This document shows, piece after piece, positions 35,992-48,800 of a DNA stretch of 64,000 bases. How positions within the stretch are numbered: the stretch's first letter is position 1; every line of letters starts with the position of its first letter. The notes beneath the pieces are model-generated. The model was not told the DNA's origin. It worked only from the letters and a program-made list of their open reading frames with translations, and did not search any database. The DNA is taken from NCBI RefSeq assembly GCF_900005765.1, contig NC_041690.1:434001-498000 (forward strand). The letters are read 5' to 3'. A program made the translations under genes and the position numbers. This stretch comes from Plasmodium relictum. Lineage: Eukaryota; Apicomplexa; Aconoidasida; Haemosporida; Plasmodiidae.

Positions 35992-38900
35992 ATGAGTAAA
36001 ATAAATGGATCAAAAATTGATGATATAAATAAAAGTGAGAAACAAATGAATTCATTCAACAGTCAGTTACATAGTGAAGAAAATTATAAAGTAAGCGATT
36101 AAAAAAAAAAATGAGATTTATTTGTATATATTAAAAAATAAAATTTTAATGTAGTTATAAGAAAATATAATATAAAATAAAGAAACTATATGTATTTTAC
36201 TAATATATATATATATATGAAAAATATAATTTTCAGTATAAGTATGTACGCATATATAAACATGTATATTTGTATTTTTATGAATATTTTTTTTTTTCTT
36301 TTTTCAGATGAATAAAAGCTTTAATATTTCTAATTATAATTTAGATTTAATCAAATGCTTACAAGATGACTCAGGTATATATTTTATATTAGATCCAACC
36401 AAGGCTATAAACGAAAAAAAAAATTCAGAAGTATATGATATTTTTATACCTGAAAATAGTGATGGAGTAACTTTGCATGTTCAAAAAGTTAATGATGAAT
36501 ATAAATGTATAGGGGTTAGTATAACAAAGAAAGGTATAGACATAAACACAGGAACAAGGATTTTTAACACAAAGATTGCTGATTGGCTAGAGCAACTATT
36601 TCATTTTAATAAAACTTTAGCATGTAATAATTCTTCTAATAATGCAGCTAATAATAATAGCAAATTAAAAAGAGTTAATAGTAGTAACTCTGTTATGAGC
36701 AATAGTAATAACAATACTACTAATTCCGTTGCTAATAATAACAAAAATACTAGCAGTACAATGAATTCTATTAATAATAATAGTAATACTAGTAATAATA
36801 ATAGTAATACTAATAATACTAATAATAACATAAGCAATGGAAATAATTTATCAAATAACAAATTCAATAACTATAATAATATAAAGCACACATCACCTGG
36901 TGTTCAACAACCACCAGTTGCTAATATAATGAAAAATTCTAAAAATAATTATGATAGTTTTCAAAATAATGAAAATTATAATTCTGTTATTTGTAATAAA
37001 AAAACGAATAAAGTTGTAAATCAACAAAGTTGCAATTTAAATCATTCAAATAGCACCAATAATATAGTGTCTCATGCTGTTGCTGCTGCAAACTTAACTT
37101 CTCAATCAAAAGATCAAACACATCAGCACATTCAGCAAATTCAGCATGCGAAACAAATGAGATTACATCAAATGAATAATCCTCATTCTCATAAACCTCA
37201 CTTGCTATCTTACCACAATGTAAGTTATGATGATAAGAATAATAAATTGTATAATAATATAAATTCAAATAATTTAAATAACAAAAATGTACCAAATGGA
37301 AATTCTGCAGCACCTCAGATATCTTCTACATCAAATAATGAAATGATAAAAAATAGTAAATTAGGATGCACAAATAGACAAAAAAATATAAATCATCATA
37401 TACATAACCATTCACATAGTGATATCTTTAATTCTCAAAATTCCCATCAAAATAATCATATATATAATCATAAATCACAACAATCTTATAATGAAAATTA
37501 TGGTTATAGACCAACGCTATTTAATTTGTTAGAAGTATTAGCTAACCACAATATAACAACACCTGATCAACGTGTGTGTATAAGGGGCATAGTCACGGAT
37601 TTTCTAAATAATGAATTGCCCCATGGAAAAATATATGCCTATATTGGTGCAGTAGTAGGTCATGATATTTTACATGACATAATCAGAAAATTAGAAAAAG
37701 ATCCTAATAGAAATGTAGTTCCAGATGCATCAGGTTTAGCTCGAATAGAAGCAGCATTTGGATTAAGTAAATCTTCTTATGATTTCATGAACAATAATTC
37801 AAATAATTCTAGTGTAAATAATATTTCTAATGTGTTATTTAATCATCGTAATCTAAGTAGCAATATTTTAAATAACCATATTTATTCTAGTATACTATCA
37901 AATGTTGCTACCAACAATATGAATAATAATCATGCTTTAAACAATGATAGATTAAATATAGAAAATGAAGAGTTATTAAATAGCAAAGCATCAAATGATA
38001 TAAATAATTTATTGAAATATACAAAAAATGAAAAGTATTCTATTTCTTGTAATAATTTATTAAATTTAAATAAAAAAAATAATCAAAATGCTAATATGTT
38101 AAATTTAAGATGTGATAATGTTTTTAATAATAATAATAATAAAAATAATAATAATTTCACTCCTCATGATTATATATGTGCAACTAGAAATTTAAATATG
38201 CAATGCTCCAACAAAAATAATTTTTCTGATGATGAAGAGGAGTTAATGAAAGCAATTAAAAAAAATATAGAAACTTATAAAATGAATAATATTAAAAATA
38301 TATTGATATCATCTGTTTTTGGTAGGATAAAATGGTTAAAAATTATGAATGAATCGCCTCATGCATTTTTATATGGGCATAGTATAGTAAAATTTGGTAA
38401 CAAATTATATATGTTTGGTGGTTCAAACAATAAAAATAAAAAGGTTCCTTTTAATCATACTTTAACATTTAGTTTAATTTATTATAATTATAAATTACTT
38501 CCATTAGGTGGCAGTTATCCTGAAGAAAGAGATGGCCATACTACTCATTTAATTTCATTAAAAAATGGATTATCCATATTTTTATTTGGGGGTAGTAATG
38601 AAAATATATATTATAATGATATATATATTTTAGATATGGAAACACGTAAATGGTCTCTAAGGGCAGTAAAAGGAAAGTTGCCACTACCTAGAGATCAACA
38701 TTCTTCTCTTGTATATCCAGCAAAAAGTGAGCATTTAAGAGGAGAAAAATCTAGTCTTACTGAAGGAGTAATAATATTTGGTGGTAAATGCTTATATAAT
38801 AATAATATTATTAATTTAAATGATATGTGGATATTTTTGTTTCAATTAAATATGTGGGTACGTATAAATTATTTAAGTGAGGAAGTACCAATAGGTAGAC

Positions 38901-41900
38901 ATGGAATGAATTTAGTATGGTCTGATACTAATACTTTATGTTTATTTGGTGGAGAATGCTATGATAATTCTAAAAATTTTAAAGAAAGAAAATTATTAGA
39001 TGATATGTGGATATTTAAATTGCATACCAATAAAAATTTTATTTCAAATAATTCTAATTTGCGTGATGGGAATTCATGCAATCCAAGTGATATTATTCAA
39101 ACAGATGTTTATAATAATCAATCCAACAAAGCTTGTTGTCACAAAAATGCCGCTAATAATCCCAATTCAAATGAAAAAAATTCTTTTGAAAATAATCATT
39201 CAGCAAATACTTTATGTAATAATAATTCAAATACCTATATTAGTGATAAAGAATCATCTGATAATGAAAAAGACAAAAAATTCACAAAAAAAATAAGAGT
39301 AACAGGAGAATGGCAAAGAGAAGTATATGAAGGAAAAATAGGATGTAGGTCTAATTATAGTAGTATTTTTATAACTCAAAGACATCAAGATTTTAAAGGA
39401 GCAGAGCCAAAAACTATTGAAAGATTAATGCTTTTATGTAGTGGAATAACATATGTTACTAAAGATAATAAAAGGAAAATCGTTTCTAGTGATGAAATAT
39501 ATGTTTATTTTTTTTCACAAAAACGATGGTATTTATTAAAAGGAAAATTATATAATGAAGAATTAATATATAATGGAAGACAAAGGCATGTAGGTTGTTT
39601 TTTTGAATCAAAAAATGTATTAGGAAGAGCAAATAAAAACCCAATTCCTTGCATATTTATACAAGGAGGTTTTAAGAAAAATGCAGTATTTGGTGATGCT
39701 TGGTTATTATCACTTACAGGAGAAAATCCATTAAGAATTCATGAATATGATTCATCAAGAGAAAAGATTTCAACTACTCAAATGCCTCTATATTATTTTA
39801 GAGATACTCATTCGATTAGCTTATTGTATAGTTTTTGTACTTTGCAGAAATGGCTATTTGGTGCATTTGCCAACCTAGTTGATAACTGTATTCAGTCAAA
39901 TAATCCAGCTGAAAATGTATTTATTAAATATGAATTAACACCTGAGCATGATGGTATGCTATCTATTCAAGATGATGGAGAAGGTTTGGATTTCAACGCT
40001 ATGAATAGAATATTAAGAATGTATGGAAATTATAAAAATGATGACAAAAATTTATTATATAATAATAATAATACTAGTGTTAAGAAGCATAATTTACCCA
40101 ATAGTGGCTTTGTCAACCATAAGGTAGATGAATTTAATGATGATCAAAGTGATAAGGATTGTAATTCTAATAAAAATGTAAATAGAAATTCATCAAATTC
40201 AAAAAATAATTCTCAAGAACATAATAAAGAATCTTTATTAGATGAAAATGGAGAATCCTCTCAAAAACAAAAGCAGAAGAATATTGATAATGAAAAAAAT
40301 AAAGAAAATCAAAATGATTACAATTATGACGAAGAGGATGATGAAAATGAAAAAGATGAAAAAGAAAATGAAGAAGTACATAAAAAAAAAAGAAAGAGAG
40401 AACAAGAAAACAATATTAATTTGAAAAAGGAAAATGATGAAAACAGTACCACAACTAATATAAATAATAAAGAAGCTATATGTGCAGATGACAAAAATAA
40501 TCCAGAGGATTCTAATGAACTAAATAATAAAAGAGAAAATAGTAATAATGAAGATTATGATTATAAAACATATGATGAAGATTCTTTTTATAATGCAAAT
40601 GCAAATAATACATTTGATTTAAAATACGGTGTAGGATTTAAAATGGCTTATGCAAGAATTTCCTCTAGTTGTGCTATTATGTCTAGAACTGTTCATACAA
40701 TAGGTATAGGGTTATTATCCTTAGAATTAATGAATCATTGTGATGCTAAAGAATTAGCTACTCCATTATGCATGTGGAAGTTACCAAATAAAGAATTAAT
40801 AAACAGAAATATAGCAAATAAATCAGAGCATAGGCATCATCAAAAATTATTAATGTCTTACACTCCATTTAATAGTCCTAGTTTATTAGCTGAACAAATT
40901 AATATCTTAGGAACATATAGTGGAACTAGATTATTATACTGGGATTTTAGAGACGATATGGATTTTATCGTATTTTGTTCAGCTAATAATAACATATATT
41001 TAAGCAGCTCTCCTTTAAGTTTAGAAGAGATTAAATACGGTAAAAAAAGAAAAAATGCTTCCAATAATAACAGTAATAGTAATAAATATTATTGTGTAGA
41101 AGATGTTAAATTAAATAATAGAGATATAAAGAGAAAATGTAATTTTGAAGATGAAAAGATTAAGAAAGCCAAAACAGAAAAGGACTCTTCTGTAGCTAAC
41201 AATAATAGTGACTATAAAAGTATTCCCTTTAAAGATGAAAAAGAAGGCATTTGCATAAATGAAGAAAATATAAAAAAATATAATGAAAATAATAGCTCTT
41301 TTATAAAAAATGATAACGATAATAATCAGGATGATTTAAACAATGAAAATAACAACAATAATAATGAAAATCAGTCAAAAAGTAATAAAAATAATATAAA
41401 AAGGGAAAGAAAACTTAATGCAAATTCATGTGATGAAAGTAAAAGTATTGAAAAAAATAATAATAACGATGTGAATAAAAAACATACCAAACATCCTGTG
41501 CAAAATAAAACCCAAAATAAGGAATATGATCAATATGAATATTATAATAGTTCATTAAAAAAGTTAAATTTATTTGAATATAATGCTCATTTGCATCCAT
41601 CCATTTCTAAAGAAAAATATAACATCAGTTCAATTTTTCCATTATGGGATCATCCTAAAGATAGTATAGATTATTGCCTATCTACATATTTATATTGGTT
41701 ATATTTAAGAAGAAGCACTAATATATTTTTGCAAAATACTTTACTCATACCAACTTGTATGAGAAACGATAAGAATAATTTTAATGAAAAAAAAAAGAAA
41801 AAAAAGAAAAAAAGAAAAAATAAAAAAAAATTAAAAAAAAATAATAACGGTGATTTTAATAAAAAAATAATAAAAAAGAGAAAGGAAAAAAATAAAGAAA

Positions 41901-44086
41901 GTATATCCTTCAATAAAGAAGTGAACGATAGTCAATATCATATAAAAGAAGAAAATACCGAAGAAAACAAAAATTATATAGATAATAATAATATAAATCT
42001 TGAATCTAAGGAAAATGCAGATAAATATAATATACCAATAAAAAATGAAATAGAAGAAGAATCAAAAAATGAGGATATTGAGAAAAATAATGATAAAATT
42101 GAAAAAAGGAAAAAACAAAAAACAAACGACATGATTAACAATGACATTCAAAATGAGGAGAATGAAAATGAAGAAGATCAAAATGAGAAAGATCAAGCTG
42201 AAATAGAAAAAAAAAAATTACAGGAAGCATTAGAGCATGGAGTAAAGCAAGAAAAGAAGGAAGGAAGTGAAGTACATAAAATGGAAACAGAAATGAAAAA
42301 AGATGGAGATTTAAATGAAGATGACGAGGAAGATGAAGAAGAGGAAGAAGAAGATAAGGAAGATGAAGATGAGGATGATGAAGATAATGATGATGAAAAC
42401 GAAGATGATGATGATGAAAACGAAGAGGATGATGATGAAGAAGAAGAAGAAAAAGAACAAGAACAAGAACAGGAACAAGAAAAACAAAAAAATCAACAAA
42501 CAGAACAAGAATTACAAGAAATTGAAAAAGATTATGAAAATGATGGTGAAAATATTAAAGAAGATAATAATGAAAATATAGATGGGAAAAAAATAAAAAA
42601 AATAAAAGATAGTGATAATGAAATAAAAGAGGAAAATGAAAAAAAAGCAAAAAAGAAAAATGAAAAGAATGAGAATTATGTAAATATCAAAAAAGGAAAT
42701 GTGTATAACAATGAAATTAAAAATGAAGAAAATGAAAAAGTAAAAAAGGAAAATTATGTCAATTTATATATGGAAAATTTAAAAATAAAAGATGAGTATT
42801 ATATAAATAATACTAGTAAATACACATTATATAGTTTTCTAAAAAGGAAATTGTATAAACAAGTAGAATTTCATTATTTATTTACACCATCAGATTATGA
42901 ATATGGTTCTTTTATTATGTTGGGATTTTTAAATGATAACGACAATACATCAATAGAAGTAAAAAGAGTTTGTGAAGCAGGTATTTTACTATATTATAAA
43001 AACAGATTGATAAAAAGATTAGATGCTCCGTTTATCGATTCTGCTTATAATTTATCTTTATCTAAATATCCTCCTACTCCATCTTTATATGAAGGAAATT
43101 TATATAAATATGCTCTAACAGTTATTGTCAATGTACCTAATTGGTTAAAACCATCTATTAGTAAACAAGAATTTATACATGAGAATAATTATGCTTTTCT
43201 TGTTTTCAAAAAAAAATTAATAGGTTTAATTAAGCATTATCTTCTTATTTGTCGAGATAATCTAAAATTGAAAAAATGGAAAGAATCAAGAGATTTAAAA
43301 TTAAAAAATTATCTTGAAAAAGTTGAATATAAACTAAGAAGATCGAAAAACGAATCAGAAAATGAATATGAAAAGGCTTACAAAATTGTATATAACGATA
43401 AAGATAAAGTTAGAAATGAAGATATGGAAAAAGAAGAAGAACTAGAAAGAGAGGAAAATAGGCAAATAGTTAAAGAAATTGAAAAAGCTCAAGAAGAAAA
43501 GAGGCAAAGAGAAAATGAAATAGATAATAAACAGAATGATAATTATAATGATTTAGAAGAGGAAGAAGAAGACGAAGAAGAAGATGAAAGTGAAGAGTAT
43601 ACAAAACCAGTAAGAAAAAGAGAAAAACAAAAAAAAGAAAATAATGAGGAAGAAGATGAAGAAAAAGAAGATGTAGAACAAACAGAAAAGGGAAATAATG
43701 GACAAGATGATGAAGAAAAGGAAGATAATGAACTGGAAGAGGAGGAAGATGAAGAAGAAGATGAAGATGAACAAGAAGATGATAATGAGCAAGAATATGA
43801 AGGAAAGGAAGATGAACAAGAAGATGATGAAGAAAAAGAAGAAAAAATAAGAAAAAATCAAAACAATGAGCAAGAAGTAGATGAAGAAGAGGAAGATAAA
43901 GATGAGGATGATGATGATGAACAGGAAGAAGATGAAGAACAAAAAGGCAGAGACCATGGTAATGATGATGGTGATGATATTGAACAAGAAGAACAAGATG
44001 ATGAAGAACAACAAAATAAACAACAAATTAATGAAGAAGTAAATAAATCCGAAGATGAAAATTATAATGATAGATGGAAGCAATGA
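35992..44086 (+). CDS. MORC: MORC-family chromatin ATPase with kelch repeats
   Basis: Exon 1 (35992-36090, 33 codons) ends at GTAAGC. Exon 2 (36308-44086) follows a TTTTCAG acceptor in phase. Total about 2625 residues. Apicomplexan MORC is a GHKL ATPase that compacts chromatin and works with AP2 factors in gene silencing. Order: conserved N-terminal region (about 35-135); Asn-rich stretch; conserved block near 430-510 (FNLLEVLANHNITTPDQRV); kelch repeats at about 730-960 (LYMFGGS, IFLFGGS, VIIFGGK, LCLFGGE) with a further blade near 1150; GHKL Bergerat motifs LVDNCIQ (about 1221) and DDGEGLD (about 1255); then KYGVGFK (about 1472); and an S5-like half near 2245-2340 (RLIKRLDAPF). About 190 low-complexity residues split the two ATP motifs. 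The C-terminus is Asp/Glu-rich, and no CW zinc finger is visible. Confidence 0.93.
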
Positions 44087-45861
44087 AAAAAGAAAAAACA
44101 AAATAAGATATAAAAAAAAAAAAAATTAAAATGAAGATTAAAGAAAAACTTATTAAAAATAGAAAAAAATAGATCAAAGAAAAAAATTAAATGATATAGA
44201 AAATAACCAAATTATATATTATGAAATAAATAGTGAATTAGGTGAAAAAGAAAGGTATTGATCATCATCACTGAAAACAACTAAAAACAAAAAAATAGAA
44301 GGTGATAGAGATATAGAAAAACAATCAATAGAAAAAAGAGAAATTATTGAGGGAAAAGAAGAATTGAAATTCGTATTTAAAAATTATGATAAAAGAAAGC
44401 ATAAGGAAAAACAAATAAAATGATGATAGCAATTAATAAAAGTAGAAAATAATTATTATATATATGAAAGCATTAAAAAAAGAGAAATATATCAATTATA
44501 TTATAAATGACAAAATAATACTATTTGGCACCAAGATAAACTTATAAATGAAAATATATATATTTACAAATTGCTTTAAATAGGCAAGATAGGATATAAA
44601 AGAAAAAATGAATAAATATATCTTTAAAAACTAAATTATATTGAAAAAAAAAAAGATAGTTATATAGAACATTTAGAAAATAATATATTTAAATAGAGTG
44701 TAATCTTATTATACATATATATGTGTGTTTTTATTATTCATTAAATTAATAGAAAATTTATTATTGCATTATAAAATAAAGGGAGTATAACCTTGTAAAA
44801 ATTCATACATTACATGCATTATGTAAATTCTTTCTGTTTTAGAAGGAAAAATTGCCAGTATTGAGTTATTATCATATTATTGAAAATTTTTCACCTTTTT
44901 TTTTTTTCTTTAGTTCAAAATAATATATATACATATGCATTAATTGCTTCATGTATGTACTCTATTAGTGAATCTTTCTATTTTTATTTCTTCGTATTTT
45001 TTACTACAATTTTTGGTATTAAAAAAAAAAAAATAGTATGTATATTTGCGTAAATGAATATGTACTCTATATTTTTTGTGATATGACCACCCATTTAAAA
45101 TTCATATATATTTTTTAATGTTTTTATAGCTTATAATTAAAAAAAAATATTAAGTTAATATTTCATGGAATACGTAAAAAAAATTTATCTACATATAAGT
45201 TTGAGCAATAAATAGAAAAAAGGAAAGTTATTAAATTCTTTCTAAGAAATAATATAAAAAAAATGACACATTAAACTTTATAAACACGAAATTAAAAACG
45301 CATTAGAAGAAAACCTTTATTTGATCTCTATTATACTTTCATTTTTTTCATTTTTTTTTCATTTATATGTTTTATTTTTTTATTCTTATTATTTTATTTT
45401 TTTCTCTTCTTTCCTTTTTAATGGCGATGTTTGTGAGTTTTTTTCAAAATACGTATTCATATAAAAATATATACGTACATATTTTTTTAAGGTAAAACAA
45501 AAATTTTTCAAAATGTATATGTAAAAAAAAAAAAAAAAAAAAAACTTATATTTATTTCTGATTATATGTTTTTTGTAAGCTACTTTTAAAAAAACTTTAA
45601 AAAAATGAAATTGTTTTTAAAAGCTTGCTTTTTAGCTCTCATATAAATATATGCTTTTAGGTATTATTATATATGTGGTACATTTTTTACTTTCATTTGA
45701 AAAAAATTTTAGTTAATTTTGAAGTCTTTCTATTTTTTTCTCTTTTTTTATGGAGAATTTAGTATAAATATTAAAGATATATTACACAAAAATGCTATAG
45801 AGAAAAATTTTATTAGAAAATATAGAAATAATAAATTTTAAAATCTTTCTATAAAAAACTA
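44087..45861. other. Convergent 3' region between MORC and CFAP44
   Basis: The first 400 bp are unusually purine-rich on the MORC strand and still read like a Lys/Glu-rich coding sequence. One frame gives NDIENNQIIYYEINSELGEK, a stop, then EKREIIEGKEELKFVFKNYD. This frame differs from that of the MORC ORF. After about 44700 the DNA is ordinary A/T. A possible exon (44841 to about 44920, KEKLPVLSYYHIIENFSP) follows a good acceptor, TTCTGTTTTAG. A 3' UTR is the simplest reading. Confidence 0.45.
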
Positions 45862-48800
45862 TTATCTATAATTTTCTTCACTTTTTATCCTTTTGAGCAT
45901 TTGAATATATTCATTAATTTTTTCTAATAGAAGAGTATTTTTTTTTCTTACCTCATTTAAAAGTCTAATTTTTTTTTTTAATTCTTTATTCATTACATTT
46001 ATCCTTTGATTATGTTCATTTTCTTTATTTTTTATTTCTTCTAAGACACCCTTTTTTTTTTTTTCTTGAAATTTTTTCTCTAAATCGTCAAAATCAAATT
46101 TTATATCATTCTTTTTTAACTTTTTTTTTAAATTTTTTTTTTTATCATTAGCTTTTTTTAGTAAGTTGTTATTAATATTTTCTAATTCTTTATTTTTTTT
46201 TTTTAAACTTTTGTATTTAAAAAGAAATTTTTCCTTTTGTTTTAAACAATTTTCAATTTTTTTCATTATATCTTTATACTGTTCTAAACTAAGAATAGTA
46301 CAGTTACTTGCTAGATTTAGACGATATTTTTTTTTATCATAAAGGTAATCAATATTTCTTAATTTAGATATTTTTAGGGTAATATAAGATTTCACTTCAG
46401 ATATATTTTTCTTTTTATCATCTTCTATTATAGAAATTTCTTCATTTATTAATTCCACTTCTTTTTCTATATTTTTTTTTTTAATTATTAATTTTCTTTG
46501 ATCGTTTTTTTTATTTTCTATACTTTTCTTTATACTATTAATACTTTTTAGAATTATTATATTCTCTTTTTTTATTGAATCTATTTCTTCCTTATTATAA
46601 ATATCAATAATCGAATTATTACCATCTAAATCATCAGATTTATCACTACCTTCGCTATCATCAGAAGCATCATCATGATTTTTTTTTAAACTTTTTATTA
46701 ATATATCATAACATAAACTATTATCCCCCATTATTTGTTTTAGTTTATCAAATATTTGATCTCTACTTTTCTAAAAATATATATGTAACAAAAAAAAAAA
46801 TTAAAATAAAATAAAATAAAATTAAAAATAAATGAATCAATTATTATTAATTGCTTTTTATTTTTAAAAAATTACATTGTGGTTCTCCAGTTCTTCTAAG
46901 AGCACCTTTATATCATCAATATATTTATTAATTTCATTTTCAATGTTTTTCATTTCTTTTATATATTTTTTTTTTTGTTTTCTTAATTTTATTTCCTTCT
47001 TTCGCAACTCGGTTAATATATTATTTTTTTCATCAATGGAAATAATTTTCAAGGATATATATTTTACAATTCTTATAGCCTGTATTCTCTTCATATTTAA
47101 TAAATGAATTTCTCTATCAAACTTTTTTATCATTTTTTCTATTAAACTTTCTATATATTTTTTATTATAATTTTTATATTTATTTTCAAAAAATTTCTGG
47201 TCAAAACTGATGCTTGATATTTTATATATTTTTGTATCTTTCTCATTTAGAAGTAAAAAATTTTTAGTATTCTGTAGAAATATTTCATATTTTTTTATTT
47301 TATCCATTTTTTCTTTGCCAATTTCTTCTTCATATTTTATTTCTTTTTCATCATTTTTATCATATATGTCCTCATCTTTTTTACTTTCTTTTTCTTCATC
47401 ATTATTATGTTCTTCGTAATTTTTACAAGAATAATCTTTTTCTTCATTGTTTATTTTATTTTTATTTTTTAACATATCTTTTAAAAATGATATTTCATCT
47501 CTCAATTGAATTAGTTTCTAAAAGAAGAGGAAAAGAAAAAGAAAAAGTAAAAATGCACAAATGATAATATAAAAATATAATTCTTATACACTGCAATATT
47601 TCATATTACAACTGTTATCCTAGACCTTAATGAATTAAAATCTTCATTGAATGCTTCTTTAATAAAATTTATTTGATTTAATAACTTTTTTTTATTTTCT
47701 TCGTAGTTCCTAATTATTTCACTTCATTAGACAAAAATAATATATATTAGTATTTTATTTATTTAAAATTAATATACATACAAGCATTTCTATGATTTTA
47801 TATATATATATACACATACGTGATATGAGATATCTTTTTAGGAGATTGGTTCATTTTTTCTTCTTCATTTATATTGTCTAATTTAGAAATAATATCTTCA
47901 TACATTTTTAATATTTTTTTTTTTTGTGAGATTTCCTCAATTTTTTGTTCATCATTTAAGGTCTTTAAATTTTTATTTCTTTCCCTTAATTTTTCAAAAT
48001 TTTGTATATATTCATTAATTTCTGTTGTTATATCAAATGACTTATTCTCTTTTTTTTTTCCTATTTTTTCTTTTTTACTTTTTCTATATTCCTTACATTT
48101 ATTATACTTTAAATATGTTTTTATGCACTTCGTGGTAACATTTTTATCGGAAGTATATAAAAGATTTTTTGAAAAATTTAATCTTATAAATTTCTTTGAA
48201 AGGTATTCTATTTTTCTATCATAAATTTGTTGATTATATGTAAAAAAATTTTTTATCTCTTGAATTTTTTTTTTTAAATTTAGATATAAATAATATGATA
48301 AGTTAGTGTCTATTATAAATTTTTTTTTTCTATTCAATTTTTGATATTTCCTCTTTAATTTTTTAATTTTTATATTAACATTCTTTTTATACAATGAAGC
48401 TTTTCTTATTTTGTCTTCATTTTTCTTGGCTTCTTTTGTTTCTCTTAAGCTATATTGAATATCATGATCCTTGATATCACTATTTAAATTAAAAAATATA
48501 TTAATATTTTTCTGATCATAATTTAATATTAAATCAATTTTTTTTTTATTTTCTTCTATTTCTTCTTTTTGATCTTCCTTTTCATTTTTTCTTATGAAGT
48601 TCCATATATCCATTATGTCATTTTCCTTTTTTTTGTTTTCTTTTTTTTTCATTTCTTCTAGGTGAAATAGTTGTATAATAAAATTTAAATCATCTTCTAT
48701 ATCTTTAAATGTAAAAGGAATGATAATGTTTTTTTTTTTTTTTTTTTTTATAAATTGATCTATTATGTAATCATGAATTTCTTCGACAAAAAAATTAAAT

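Noticed and set aside
36601-36867. Long minus-strand Leu-rich open frame inside MORC
   Set aside because: It is the antisense of Asn codon runs (AAT) of MORC and has only Leu/Val repeats.
43553-44101. 182-residue minus-strand Phe/Ile-rich frame at the MORC 3' end
   Set aside because: Antisense of the Asp/Glu-rich tail; hydrophobic composition follows from GAA/GAT codons.
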